From contig CASDZV010000075.1 in the NCBI GenBank assembly GCA_949285905.1, positions 1 to 34,955 on the forward strand: 34,955 bases of DNA, in the 5' to 3' direction. The DNA is from an uncultured Spirochaetales bacterium (GTDB lineage: Bacteria; Spirochaetota; Spirochaetia; Sphaerochaetales; Sphaerochaetaceae). Every line of letters starts with the position of its first letter. The first letter of the stretch is position 1. A program made the position numbers and the translations under genes. Below the pieces are notes generated by a model. The model saw nothing but the letters and a program-made list of their open reading frames with translations. It was not told where the DNA came from and did not search any database. Below are positions 1 to 7,960 of the stretch, in pieces.

Positions 1-29
1 CCTGTCAGGACTGTTTAACCATGTACCGC

Positions 30-178
30 AGAGCGGCGGACTAGGACGACATCCGCCGGTGCCTATGCATTCGCCGGCAACGTAGTTCAGAGACTGAAAG
101 CCTCGTCACTAAGGCTAGTCAAGCAAGGCTCTTGCAAGCCTGCGGGTTTATCCCGTCAGGTTCTTGACTTTCCAGCCT
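30..178 (+). other. Hairpin-rich non-coding segment, possible IS200/IS605-type right end
   Basis: Between 1 and 400 no convincing gene is seen. The stretch 30-178 holds at least four inverted repeats in series: GGCGGA/TCCGCC near 36-57, AGCCT/AGGCT near 99-116, GCAAG/CTTGC near 123-135, and an eight-pair stem CCTGCGGG/CCCGTCAGG with one bulge near 139-161, followed directly by TTCTTGAC. A last hairpin followed by a short TTGAC/TTCAC-like end resembles the right ends of IS200/IS605 elements, where the tnpB-associated RNA also folds. No TnpB or TnpA coding sequence is recognised, so this would be a remnant or an element whose body lies left of the window. The rest (181-400) shows nothing recognisable. 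Confidence 0.3.
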
Positions 179-400
179 TCCTTTTCAGGGCTTCGAGTTC
201 TTTCCCAACCCCTTTCTCAAGATTATTTTCTTCTTCCATCCTGTCAAGCTGTTTTTACATTTCAGTGAAGCGGAAAAGCAACAGAAGAGAGATTCAATGA
301 GATGTTTTCTGGCAGATTTCATTTCCGGTCCTTTCGTCCCAGCTTTCCGTGAGTGTGGACAATATGCCAGCCTCATAGCTCTCTTTTCGCGTCCGGTCGG

Positions 401-429
401 TTGAATCGCTTCCCACGCTCAGATAGAAT
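401..429 (+). promoter_or_regulatory. Predicted leaderless promoter of rsmI
   Basis: A -35-like TTGAAT (401-406) and a -10-like TAGAAT (424-429) are separated by 17 nt. The hexamer ends six nt before the ATG at 436, so transcription would begin at or next to the start codon. No Shine-Dalgarno sequence is visible. The same geometry recurs at several genes in this window. Confidence 0.6.
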
Positions 430-435
430 CATCAT

Positions 436-1143
436 ATGGACCTATATATGGTTGCAACCCCGATAGGGAATATGGAGGATATCACATACAGGGCAGTGAG
501 AGTGCTCGGCTCTGTAGATGTCATCGCATGCGAAGATACGCGTCATACAATGCAGCTGCTGTCGCATTATGGCATAAAGAAACGTCTTATAGCTTGTCAT
601 GCCCATAATGAGAAAGAGAGTGCAAAAGGTATCCTTGAGCTTCTTGATAGTGGAATGAATGTTGCATACTGCTCAGATGCAGGCACCCCCGGTGTTTCCG
701 ATCCCGGAGCAAGGCTTGTGGAGTACATACGCGCTTCCGCCCGTCATCGAATCATCCCGGTTCCTGGGGCATCTGCTGTCATCACGCTTGTTTCGGCTGC
801 AGGGAATATCGGTAAGAGTTTTACATTCGAGGGTTTCCTTTCCCCGAAGAAAGGCCGCAGGACGGCAAGGCTGGAAGCACTCTTCGCTTCAGGTTCAGCT
901 TTTGTTATCTACGAGTCTCCGTTCCGGATTCTCAAGACGCTTGAGGATATCAGGAGTGTCTCACCGCACTGCCGCATTGTCGCAGGCCGGGAACTTACAA
1001 AAGCTTTTGAGGAGATTCTTGCCGGATGTGTCGATGATGTCATAGCTATGCTGAAAGCCAAGGACAAGATCAAGGGAGAGTTTGCGGTCATAGTGGTCCC
1101 TGAGGTCAATGATGATAACACTGAAGAAGATCAGGACTCTTAA
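436..1143 (+). CDS. rsmI: 16S rRNA (cytidine-1402 2'-O)-methyltransferase RsmI
   Basis: This is a tetrapyrrole-methylase-fold enzyme that methylates the ribose of C1402 in 16S rRNA using S-adenosylmethionine. The N-terminus MVATPIGNMEDIT is the family's glycine-rich opening (residues 5-17). CEDTR (about 32-36), CSDAGTPGVSDPG (about 79-91) and PVPGASA (about 109-115) are the signature motifs. At 235 residues it is shorter than the usual 270-290 and seems to lack the small C-terminal extension. The ATG at 436 is chosen because it lies at the start of the conserved domain and immediately downstream of a promoter-like sequence, with no ribosome binding site. Its 3' end overlaps the next methyltransferase gene by 35 nt, suggesting co-transcription. 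Identification is firm. Confidence 0.93.
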   Translation: MDLYMVATPIGNMEDITYRAVRVLGSVDVIACEDTRHTMQLLSHYGIKKRLIACHAHNEKESAKGILELLDSGMNVAYCSDAGTPGVSDPGARLVEYIRASARHRIIPVPGASAVITLVSAAGNIGKSFTFEGFLSPKKGRRTARLEALFASGSAFVIYESPFRILKTLEDIRSVSPHCRIVAGRELTKAFEEILAGCVDDVIAMLKAKDKIKGEFAVIVVPEVNDDNTEEDQDS

Positions 1144-1861
1144 ACCCAGAGTGCAGCTAAGGAAGGCTGCAGACGTTTTCCATGAAGCAAACACAGAAGA
1201 AGTTGAGGATGAATATCTTTCAGCGGTGCTGGATATAATTCTCTCTTCCGATCTCGTTGATGACGAGAACGGCGAGAAGCTGAAACGTTTCTTCCAGAAG
1301 GGAAGGGGAATCGGCTATGAGGATATTTATTATCATGTGCTCTCAATCCTCGGGGACAGTCCCTCGGATTGGGACAAACGTACAGAGGATGGTGATGTGG
1401 ACTGGTCTCAGCGCCTTGTGCTTCCCCATATGCTTTTCCTCGATCATCTCCGTTCCCCATATAATGTCGGCGCGATTTTCCGCAATGCAGAGGCTTTCGG
1501 AGTCAGTGATGTCATCCTGGCTCCCGGAACGGCCTCCCCAGAGCATCCCCGCGCTCAGCGTACATCGCGTGATACTGTAAATGCCATTCCATGGAGGGAA
1601 GGAGAGCTGGACAGTATTCCAGATGGATACACTGTCTTCGCTCTCGAACTCGGAGGCACGGATGTGCGGGATTTCCAGTTTCCTGAAAAGGGCGTTTGCA
1701 TCATCGGCTCTGAAGAGACAGGTGTCACAAGGGAAGGACGGGAGATGGCGCTTTCATCCGGTGGTATTGTCTCTGTTCCCCAGTTTGGCGCCAAGGGTTC
1801 GATCAATGTCGCATCAGCTGCGGCTATCCTCCTTTATAAATGGATGGAGAGCAAGCGCTGA
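1109..1861 (+). CDS. TrmH/SpoU-family RNA 2'-O-methyltransferase
   Basis: A 250-residue protein with a C-terminal SPOUT methyltransferase domain. Visible motifs are LRSPYNVGAIFRNAEAFG (motif 1, about residues 116-133), CIIGSEETGVTRE (motif 2, about 197-209) and VPQFGAKGSINVASAAAILLY (motif 3, around 225-245). These form the knotted SAM-binding core of enzymes that 2'-O-methylate tRNA or rRNA. The N-terminal ~100 residues are not a recognised domain, so the RNA target cannot be assigned. Start codons ATGATG at 1109 overlap rsmI out of frame, with a weak TGAGG upstream. The gene ends directly against the stop of the convergent protease gene with no spacer. Confidence 0.88.
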   Translation: MMITLKKIRTLKPRVQLRKAADVFHEANTEEVEDEYLSAVLDIILSSDLVDDENGEKLKRFFQKGRGIGYEDIYYHVLSILGDSPSDWDKRTEDGDVDWSQRLVLPHMLFLDHLRSPYNVGAIFRNAEAFGVSDVILAPGTASPEHPRAQRTSRDTVNAIPWREGELDSIPDGYTVFALELGGTDVRDFQFPEKGVCIIGSEETGVTREGREMALSSGGIVSVPQFGAKGSINVASAAAILLYKWMESKR

Positions 1862-3748
1862 TCAGCCTTTCTCCTGGCTGTAGCGGCAGAGATTCCTAAG
1901 TCCATCTTCCACTCTTCTGTTGAATGAAGCGGGAGGAAAATTCCCTTTCTTGTAGCGCTCACCGCTCTTCATGCCTGAGAGAAGCTCTATCCCCTCATCC
2001 ACGCTCGATATAGCCCAGATATGGAACATGCCATTATTGATAGCTTCCTCAATGGTTCTTGGGAGGATTAATGATGATATATTCTGTTTCGGCAGCATCA
2101 CGCCTTGTGTCCCTGTAAGGCCCGATACAGAGCAGGCATTGAAAAATCCCTGGATTTTCTCGTTGATTCCACCGACAACCTGAAGTGCGCCCATCTGGCT
2201 TACAGAGCCTGTCACTGCGATATCCTGCCTGAGGGGCACATCCGCGATAGCGGAAAGGAGCGCATAGAGCTCACCCAATGATGCACTGTCTCCGTCAACT
2301 TCAGCATAGCTTTGCTCAAAACAGATTCCTGCATATAGTGAAAGAGGGAATGTCTGCGCATAGCGGTGTCTGAGATATCCTTCAAGAATAAGAAGACCTT
2401 TGTCGTGTATTCCTCCCGAGAGTCCTGCTTCGTGCTCGATATTCACAATACCTTCATTTCCCGGAGAAACTGTTGCGGAGATTACAGCAGGAGTTCCGAA
2501 TGATGATACGCCCCTGTCCATGACCGCAAGGCCGTTGACTATCCCGACCTTGGAGCCTGAGAGCGCTATTACCATGTTACCGCTCCGTATCTCTTCATTG
2601 ATATTCTCTTCAGAGAGGGAGGCATGCCAGTCGCGCTTGTACAGCACTTCCTCAACGTCAGATCTCTCGATACCTCGCTTTCCTTTGCTCAGAGCATGAA
2701 GGTTTGCTTCTTCCAGAAGGTCACCGAGCAGTGAGAGGTTTGTTGTCAGCTTTCCCCTGTCTTCTGCAAGCCAGGAAGAATAACGGAGTATTTCCGCATA
2801 AGCGCTGTCATCCGCGTCAAGGAATTGCTTCCCAGCGGCTTTCAGATACCTGACTGTTCCTGCCATGTTCTCTTCCGTGCGTGGCATCGTATAGTCGAAT
2901 TCTGGAGCGATACGGAAATAACGGATGAACTTGTCATCTTTTTCAATGAGATGGTTATATGTCTCCTCTGTTCCGATGAGAATGATCTTTGTGAGAAGCG
3001 GAATCGGCATTGGGCGGATAGTGCTCACCATCTCTCCAGGTACCTGGGAAGATGAGAGCGAGCGCTGTGTCATCTCCAGATACCGTCTGAGCGTCTTCCA
3101 CAGCGACTCATCCCCTGTGATTTCCTCAGCGTTCATGATGAGAAAACCTCCCGCGGCTCTCTGGTACGAGCCTATCTCAATTGACAAGTGCGGAGGACAA
3201 TCCTTCTTTACAAGTCCGAAGAGGGATTCGTGTGATGGATGAGTTTCTATGATTATTGGCCGTTTCCTGTCTTTCCTTCTGTCTATGACAATATTCATCT
3301 CATATGCTTCTGGAGTCTTCTCATACGGAGGGAGCGATGATATGAATGCTGCGAGGTCAGGTGTGTCCCAGCGCTTCTTGATCTCCTCTTCTGCCATTCT
3401 GCCTTCGCCGAATGCAAAGAGGTCGCTCTGAAAAGCACTGGCTTTTCCGCCTGGGAACATCATAAGGCGGATATTCTGTCCATTGCCTGACCATACATAG
3501 GCAGCATCGGAGAGCATTTCAGGCTTCAGAGGAAGAGTGTCGAGTGCTTCCAGAACGGCTGTAAGTCTCCCCGATCCGTCATCTCCTGAGAGAAAAATAT
3601 TATATCCTACGCGATCTATGGAAAGGCCGAGGCGGAGGAGGCTGAGCGCCTTTTCCTGTCCGATAATGGCAGTTCCCGGCTCAATTGATGCAAATGAGAA
3701 AGAAGGTGCGCTGAGCTTGAGCTCTGCTGTATTGAGTTCCCTTATCAT
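1862..3748 (-). CDS. Lon-like (S16) protease with degenerate AAA module
   Basis: A 628-residue cytoplasmic protein. The C-terminal half is an S16 (Lon) proteolytic domain: GDSASLGELYALLSA (residues 486-500) carries the predicted catalytic Ser488, and VVGGINEKIQGFFNA the catalytic Lys531. The N-terminal part has a P-loop-like GDDGSGRLT (55-63) in which the usual lysine is arginine, and no classical Lon substrate-binding domain. This matches the 'Lon protease family / AAA_32-type' proteins rather than LonA, and is short for that group. Role: presumably protein quality control, substrate unknown. The start at 3748 follows a TATACT hexamer by six nt, with no Shine-Dalgarno, divergent from the Nif3-like gene. 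Confidence 0.85.
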   Translation of the reverse strand: MIRELNTAELKLSAPSFSFASIEPGTAIIGQEKALSLLRLGLSIDRVGYNIFLSGDDGSGRLTAVLEALDTLPLKPEMLSDAAYVWSGNGQNIRLMMFPGGKASAFQSDLFAFGEGRMAEEEIKKRWDTPDLAAFISSLPPYEKTPEAYEMNIVIDRRKDRKRPIIIETHPSHESLFGLVKKDCPPHLSIEIGSYQRAAGGFLIMNAEEITGDESLWKTLRRYLEMTQRSLSSSQVPGEMVSTIRPMPIPLLTKIILIGTEETYNHLIEKDDKFIRYFRIAPEFDYTMPRTEENMAGTVRYLKAAGKQFLDADDSAYAEILRYSSWLAEDRGKLTTNLSLLGDLLEEANLHALSKGKRGIERSDVEEVLYKRDWHASLSEENINEEIRSGNMVIALSGSKVGIVNGLAVMDRGVSSFGTPAVISATVSPGNEGIVNIEHEAGLSGGIHDKGLLILEGYLRHRYAQTFPLSLYAGICFEQSYAEVDGDSASLGELYALLSAIADVPLRQDIAVTGSVSQMGALQVVGGINEKIQGFFNACSVSGLTGTQGVMLPKQNISSLILPRTIEEAINNGMFHIWAISSVDEGIELLSGMKSGERYKKGNFPPASFNRRVEDGLRNLCRYSQEKG

Positions 3749-3754
3749 TCAGTC

Positions 3755-3760
3755 AGTATA
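3755..3760 (-). promoter_or_regulatory. Predicted -10 box of leaderless Lon-like gene
   Basis: On the minus strand TATACT occupies 3760-3755, followed by six nt and then the ATG at 3748. The best -35 candidate at 17 nt spacing (GATACA, 3783-3778) is poor. No ribosome binding site is present. Confidence 0.45.
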
Positions 3761-3809
3761 GCAGATATCTGCTGCTTTGTATCTGTGGATGCAGTGCAAC
3801 TAAACAGAT

Positions 3810-3815
3810 TATACT
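3810..3815 (+). promoter_or_regulatory. Predicted -10 box of leaderless Nif3-like operon
   Basis: TATACT at 3810-3815 is followed by six nt and the ATG at 3822. No Shine-Dalgarno and no good -35 are seen. The divergent protease gene has the same TATACT-N6-ATG arrangement on the other strand. Confidence 0.45.
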
Positions 3816-3821
3816 TCCAGT

Positions 3822-4580
3822 ATGTTTGTGAAAGAATATACGGAGAATCTCTATAAGAGACTGATGATAGATCAATTCCCTTTTGATTTCTCTCTTAACG
3901 GTGTGCAGATCGGTGCGCCTGACAGAGAGCTGAAGAAAGCAGCATTTGCAGTTGATGCCTCATTCGATACAATCGATCAGGCTGCTTCAGCTGGTGCGGA
4001 TATTCTTGTTGTTCACCATGGTCTTTTCTGGGGATCCCCGATAGCAATTACTGACAGCCATTACAGAAGGGTGAAGAGAGCTATCGACAGCGGGCTGACG
4101 CTATTTGCAGTGCACCTTCCCCTCGACGCTCATCCGATGTACGGCAACAATGCCCAGATGGCTCTCACGCTTGGTATGACAGAGTTTGATCCTTTCGGGA
4201 CATACAAGGGTGTCAAAATCGGGTTCAAAGGACATCTGCCTTTCCCTATGACTATCCCTGAGATTGCAAGACTCCTTGGTTTTTCCAGTGACACCGGCAT
4301 GCAGGTGATTAAATTCGGTGTCGATATGATTGATACTGTCGGAATCATCTCAGGAGGCGGTGGGGATGATGTCGGCCAGGCTATAAGTGAAGGGCTTGAT
4401 CTCTTCATTACAGGGACAGCGCCGCATGAGATTTTCCATACAGTGAAAGAAAGCGGCATGAATCTTCTCTCTGGCGGACATTACAGGAGCGAGGTCTTCG
4501 GCGTGAAAGCTCTGATGAGACTAACGGAGAAGGAGTTCGGCGTGGAGTCATTCTTCATCGATGCGGAGACAGGACTTTGA
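3822..4580 (+). CDS. Nif3-like dinuclear metal-centre protein
   Basis: A 252-residue member of the Nif3/YbgI/YqfO family (often annotated GTP cyclohydrolase 1 type 2), whose members form toroidal hexamers with a dinuclear metal site. The metal-binding motifs are visible: VVHHGLFWG (residues 63-71), HLPLDAHP (98-105) and GGHYRSEVFGVKAL near 217-230. The FNGVQIG-like N-terminal motif (FSLNGVQIG, 23-31) is typical. The biochemical role of the family is unsettled. It begins a tightly packed operon: its TGA overlaps the TTG start of lspA. The start follows a -10-like box by six nt. Confidence 0.9.
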   Translation: MFVKEYTENLYKRLMIDQFPFDFSLNGVQIGAPDRELKKAAFAVDASFDTIDQAASAGADILVVHHGLFWGSPIAITDSHYRRVKRAIDSGLTLFAVHLPLDAHPMYGNNAQMALTLGMTEFDPFGTYKGVKIGFKGHLPFPMTIPEIARLLGFSSDTGMQVIKFGVDMIDTVGIISGGGGDDVGQAISEGLDLFITGTAPHEIFHTVKESGMNLLSGGHYRSEVFGVKALMRLTEKEFGVESFFIDAETGL

Positions 4581-5095
4581 AAGGAAAGCGTTATCTGCCA
4601 TTCCTGCTCTCTGCAGCAGTAATCATCATTGACCAGATATCAAAGGCGGTTATCGTTCACTATATTCCGGAAGGAAGTGTAGCGGTAAGGCTTTTCAATG
4701 ATTTCTTGTGGATATGTCATGTGCGCAACGATGCTGTCGCTTTCTCCATGGGCGATAGCCTGCCTGTGGCTTTGAAGTATATATTCTTTGTCTGTTTACC
4801 GCTTCTGCTGATGATTCTTCTCTCCTGGGCGATAACATCCAGGCGTTTTGAACATGAAATCTCAGCAAGTGAGCGCTGGTGTCTTGCAGGAATAGTCGGA
4901 GGCGGGGTGGGCAATCTCATTGACAGGATTTTCCGCTCCCTTCGCGTTGTCGACTGGATCTCAACTAATAATTACGGCTGGTTCGGGATGGAACGTTTCC
5001 CGACATATAACGTGGCAGATGCGGCTGTTGTCATTTCTGTGCTCTGCCTTGTACTTATAGTTATATTTTCTGGTAGGAGGAAACACCTTGAATAA
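4577..5095 (+). CDS. lspA: Lipoprotein signal peptidase LspA
   Basis: Signal peptidase II (A8 family) of 172 residues, an inner-membrane aspartic protease that cleaves prolipoprotein signal peptides before the lipidated cysteine. It has four hydrophobic segments (about 8-25, 67-87, 101-113, 147-166). The catalytic aspartates lie in GNLIDR (Asp116) and NVADA (Asp148), with the conserved HVRNDAVAFS (48-57). It starts with TTG at 4577, overlapping the preceding stop codon (TTGA), which implies translational coupling. Its presence suits a genome with several lipoproteins, four of them in this window. Confidence 0.95.
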   Translation: MKGKRYLPFLLSAAVIIIDQISKAVIVHYIPEGSVAVRLFNDFLWICHVRNDAVAFSMGDSLPVALKYIFFVCLPLLLMILLSWAITSRRFEHEISASERWCLAGIVGGGVGNLIDRIFRSLRVVDWISTNNYGWFGMERFPTYNVADAAVVISVLCLVLIVIFSGRRKHLE

Positions 5096-5396
5096 AAAAG
5101 GAAAGACTGTTGTTTTCATGCTTATTGCAACGCTGGGGAATCTTGTGCTCCTTGCGTTCTTCTTCTTGCTTTTGTTTGTCATTCTCTTCGGACTGCTGCC
5201 TTCGGTGATTCCGTCAGTCATGGAGTCTCCTATAATGAGCTTCGTGCTTCCACTTCTCTGGCTTGGAGGTTCTGTAGTGCTGTCATTCATCATCTACTCG
5301 AAGATAATCAAGTGGGCAACAGTCAAATTCGATCTCGAAGACAAACTTGATCCGATCTTCACTCCAAAGAAGAACAGAAGACCGAGAGGAGAATGA
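5088..5396 (+). CDS. Small membrane protein following lspA
   Basis: A 102-residue protein with two strongly hydrophobic segments (about residues 8-35 and 46-69) and a charged C-terminal tail ending in a basic stretch (KKNRRPRGE). No family is recognised with confidence. It starts with TTG at 5088, preceded by a good GGTAGGAGG ribosome binding site, and overlaps lspA by 8 nt. It is therefore co-transcribed with lspA and could be linked to lipoprotein or envelope maturation, but that is only inferred from position. Confidence 0.75.
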   Translation: MNKKGKTVVFMLIATLGNLVLLAFFFLLLFVILFGLLPSVIPSVMESPIMSFVLPLLWLGGSVVLSFIIYSKIIKWATVKFDLEDKLDPIFTPKKNRRPRGE

Positions 5397-5399
5397 GCT

Positions 5400-6368
5400 T
5401 TGCGCTTTGTTCCTCTCCGGCAGCTTGATGATATCTACTGGTATTCATTCAACGATGAGCCAATAGCGACTGGAAATCCTTATATAACACCAAGGCTTTC
5501 CAATCCTTCTTTTCTGCTGCCTGATGAATCGCCGGATGCGCTCTGGCATCTCTTCGCCAATACATGGAAAGGCATAGAGCATTACACATCCACTTCAGGA
5601 CTGGAGTGGAAGAGAGAGCATATTGTCTTTCTCTGTGCCTCGGCCCCTTCGATATATAAGGAAGGGAGCTTGTATTACATGCTTTTCGAGACACATTCGC
5701 GGTTCTCTAGATCTAAGCATGACAGCTCTGATTCTTCCCGTATCATGCTATCAAGCTCATCCGATCTTGCTCTCTGGTCAAAGCCGAGGAAGATACTAGA
5801 CAGCGCGGATGTCAGCTCTTCTTCATGGAGAGGCAGCCGTCGCCGTGTCTACAGTCCTCAGCTGATACAATGGGAAGGCAAGTACCGTCTTTATTTCGGT
5901 GCAGGCAGTGCCCGGATGTATGATACAGGAGATGCTGCAGCTGCGGAGCTGATGATGGCTGAGTCATACTATATTGAGGGACCTTATGACGTCTCTTCAC
6001 AGCCTGTGATGAAGCCTGAACCCGATGGAAAATACAGAAATCTTGCCACAGGGCATGTGAGGATCATTCCCTGCTCTGATGCTGTCGCGGCTGTGAACTG
6101 TACGCGATACTATGACGCCGATGATAAGCGCTCGCGTTCTGTGATGCTGCTTTCCCGTAGCGATGATGGTATTAATTTTACAGATGAGACAGTCATGCAG
6201 TTCTCCCCTGATACTGGCTGGGCAGCGGGAGCTATGACAGCATGTGATCTCAGGTACAAGGAGAATGAAGGAACCTGGTACTGCTATTACTCAGCAGATG
6301 GTTATCCTGATTCAAAACTTCACTTTAAACGTGAATCGCTGGGGCTTCTTCTCGGGAGGAAGCAATGA
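5400..6368 (+). CDS. Five-bladed beta-propeller glycosidase-like protein (GH43/GH32-like)
   Basis: A 322-residue soluble protein without a signal peptide. The pattern of repeated strands with WHLFANTW, YKEGSLYYMLFETH, YSPQLIQWEGKYRLYFGAGS and GTWYCYYSADG resembles the GH43/GH62/GH32/GH68 five-bladed propeller superfamily, where such blades surround an active site of three acidic residues. I cannot assign the catalytic acids or a substrate with certainty, so it may be a glycoside hydrolase or an inactive relative. The TTG start at 5400 is preceded by GAGAGGAGA. It overlaps the dipeptidase gene by 4 nt. Confidence 0.65.
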   Translation: MRFVPLRQLDDIYWYSFNDEPIATGNPYITPRLSNPSFLLPDESPDALWHLFANTWKGIEHYTSTSGLEWKREHIVFLCASAPSIYKEGSLYYMLFETHSRFSRSKHDSSDSSRIMLSSSSDLALWSKPRKILDSADVSSSSWRGSRRRVYSPQLIQWEGKYRLYFGAGSARMYDTGDAAAAELMMAESYYIEGPYDVSSQPVMKPEPDGKYRNLATGHVRIIPCSDAVAAVNCTRYYDADDKRSRSVMLLSRSDDGINFTDETVMQFSPDTGWAAGAMTACDLRYKENEGTWYCYYSADGYPDSKLHFKRESLGLLLGRKQ

Positions 6369-7324
6369 TTGATCTGCATTCTGATACAATCTATCAGATA
6401 TGGCGTCGAGGAGAAATCAACCTCCTCAGTAATGACCTTTCCATTGACAGGAAACGCCTTGAGGATGGGGGAGTCATGGGGCAGTGCTTTGCTCTTTTTG
6501 TTCCTATGTATACCCATCTTCCAGAGGAGCACAGAGGGAAGTCTCCATGGATGATTCTCGAAGAGCTTCATGATGTCTTTTTGCGTGAACTAGAGCGTAC
6601 AGGTATCCCTCGGATGGAAAAAGCCGATAATCTTGAAGACGGTACTGTCCATGCCATTCTTACAACCGAGGAAGGTGCTGCGATAGAAGGAGATATCTCC
6701 AGACTTGCAGTTCTTGCATCATGGCAAGTGAAAATCTTCGGTCTTACGTGGAACTGGGAGAATGAGCTTGGGTATCCTAAATCAGAAGATCCTGAAGTGA
6801 TGTCAAAAGGCTTGAAGGAGAAAGGCATTGAGGCTGTGGAGGAGTGTGCGAGGCTTGGTATTCTTGTGGATGTCTCTCATCTCAGTGATGGCGGTTTTTA
6901 TGATGTTGCCAGGCATGTTAAAGGGCCGTTTGTTGCTACGCACTCCAATTGCAGGAGTGTGACAGGGGTTTCACGCAATCTGACAGATGATATGCTCCGC
7001 ACGCTTGCAGACTGTGGCGGTGTCGCAGGTCTCAACCTCTGTCCTTCATTCCTTTCAGAGGGAACTGCTGCATCTGATGAGAACGGTGTCAGCCGTATCT
7101 CTGATATGGTTCGTCATATAGAGCATGCATATCGGACAGCAGGCGAGGAGGTACTTGCTATCGGAACGGATTTTGATGGTATCAGCGGGCATCTTGAGAT
7201 TCCTTCACCTGACAAGTTCCATCTTCTCCGGGAGGCATTGGAAAAACGTGGCATGAAACCTTCCGTTCTTGATAAAATGTGGTATAAGAATGCAAAGAGA
7301 GTTTTCCTCTCTCAGGAGGTGTAG
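6365..7324 (+). CDS. Membrane-type dipeptidase (M19, renal dipeptidase family)
   Basis: A 319-residue zinc dipeptidase of the amidohydrolase superfamily. The family's metal ligands are visible: IDLHSD (His5, Asp7), TEEGAAIEGD (bridging Glu103), VDVSHL (His172) and ATHSN (His193). IGTDFDG near residue 267 provides the conserved acidic residue. Members hydrolyse dipeptides, including those with a C-terminal D-residue. There is no signal peptide, so it is predicted cytoplasmic. The ATG overlaps the upstream stop (ATGA). It is followed after 2 nt by a small barrel protein gene. Confidence 0.92.
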   Translation: MIDLHSDTIYQIWRRGEINLLSNDLSIDRKRLEDGGVMGQCFALFVPMYTHLPEEHRGKSPWMILEELHDVFLRELERTGIPRMEKADNLEDGTVHAILTTEEGAAIEGDISRLAVLASWQVKIFGLTWNWENELGYPKSEDPEVMSKGLKEKGIEAVEECARLGILVDVSHLSDGGFYDVARHVKGPFVATHSNCRSVTGVSRNLTDDMLRTLADCGGVAGLNLCPSFLSEGTAASDENGVSRISDMVRHIEHAYRTAGEEVLAIGTDFDGISGHLEIPSPDKFHLLREALEKRGMKPSVLDKMWYKNAKRVFLSQEV

Positions 7325-7326
7325 TT

Positions 7327-7815
7327 ATGAAGAAGCTCGCTGCAATACTTCTTGTCGGTATTGTTTCAATGGGTGCTGTTTTCGCCAGCGTTGATATGAA
7401 ACTTGCCCTTGGCGGACAGTCGAATGGTGAGATCCAGGTCACCAAGGATAATACGCAGTTTGACTTCCTTGTTAACGCAGAGTTCGATATGGAATTCAGC
7501 AGGGGACATGGAATGCTTGTCGGTATGGAACTTACAAAGCAGGACATTGCTCTCAGTGTCGGTTATGCATTTCAGACAGATATAAGCAGCTCATGCGACT
7601 TCATCCTCGGGGCAGGTGCGACAGTTGTTATCAGCGAACCCGCAGAGCTTAACTACTTCTTAACTGCAGATTTTGATTTCAATGTCTCTCAGAGCATGTT
7701 TGTCAGAGTCGGTACAGGAATCCTTCTCAATATGGGTGAACTTGGAGAGAATTACGGGAAGAGATGGTCTATCCAGATACCGCTTCCTGCACTGGCAATC
7801 GGCTGGCAGTTCTGA
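7327..7815 (+). CDS. Small exported beta-barrel-like protein
   Basis: A 162-residue protein with a clear signal peptide (about residues 1-20, ending GAVFA before SVDMK). The mature part alternates polar and hydrophobic residues, has strand-like segments such as FDFLVNAEFDMEFS and YFLTADFDFNVSQSMFVRVG, and ends in Trp-Gln-Phe. A C-terminal aromatic residue is typical of BAM-inserted outer-membrane barrels, so a small eight-strand-like barrel is inferred. The family is not recognised. An AGGAGGTG ribosome binding site precedes the ATG. It is the last gene of the operon starting at 3822. Confidence 0.7.
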   Translation: MKKLAAILLVGIVSMGAVFASVDMKLALGGQSNGEIQVTKDNTQFDFLVNAEFDMEFSRGHGMLVGMELTKQDIALSVGYAFQTDISSSCDFILGAGATVVISEPAELNYFLTADFDFNVSQSMFVRVGTGILLNMGELGENYGKRWSIQIPLPALAIGWQF

Positions 7816-7819
7816 TTTC

Positions 7820-7859
7820 TTGAAATAATAACGCATTGCTGATATATTCCAATGCGTTA
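7820..7859 (+). promoter_or_regulatory. tRNA-Ala promoter embedded in an inverted repeat
   Basis: A -35-like TTGAAA (7820-7825) and -10-like TATATT (7843-7848) are 17 nt apart and place a start near 7855, just before the tRNA. The -10 sits in the loop of a perfect 10-bp inverted repeat, TAACGCATTG (7829-7838) with CAATGCGTTA (7850-7859). The repeat could be a terminator of the upstream operon, although no T-run follows, or an operator. Confidence 0.6.
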
Positions 7860-7861
7860 AT

Positions 7862-7934
7862 GGGGCCGTAGCTCATCTGGTAGAGCGTCAGGTTCGCAAT
7901 CTGAAAGTGGCGAGTTCGAGTCTCGTCGGCTCCA
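7862..7934 (+). tRNA. tRNA-Ala (anticodon CGC)
   Basis: A 73-nt cloverleaf. The acceptor stem GGGGCCG pairs with CGGCTCC and includes the G3-U70 wobble that identifies alanine tRNAs. The D arm is GCTC/GAGC. The anticodon arm is TCAGG-TTCGCAA-TCTGA with anticodon CGC, reading GCG. The T arm is GCGAG-TTCGAGT-CTCGT and the discriminator is A. The 3' CCA is not encoded. Confidence 0.95.
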
Positions 7935-7960
7935 ATCAGTTTTCTCAGTTGGTGTTTGTC

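Noticed and set aside
185..376. 63-codon minus-strand open frame in the first intergenic region
   Set aside because: No ribosome binding site, no domain and a cysteine/lysine-rich random-looking composition. The region is better left as non-coding.
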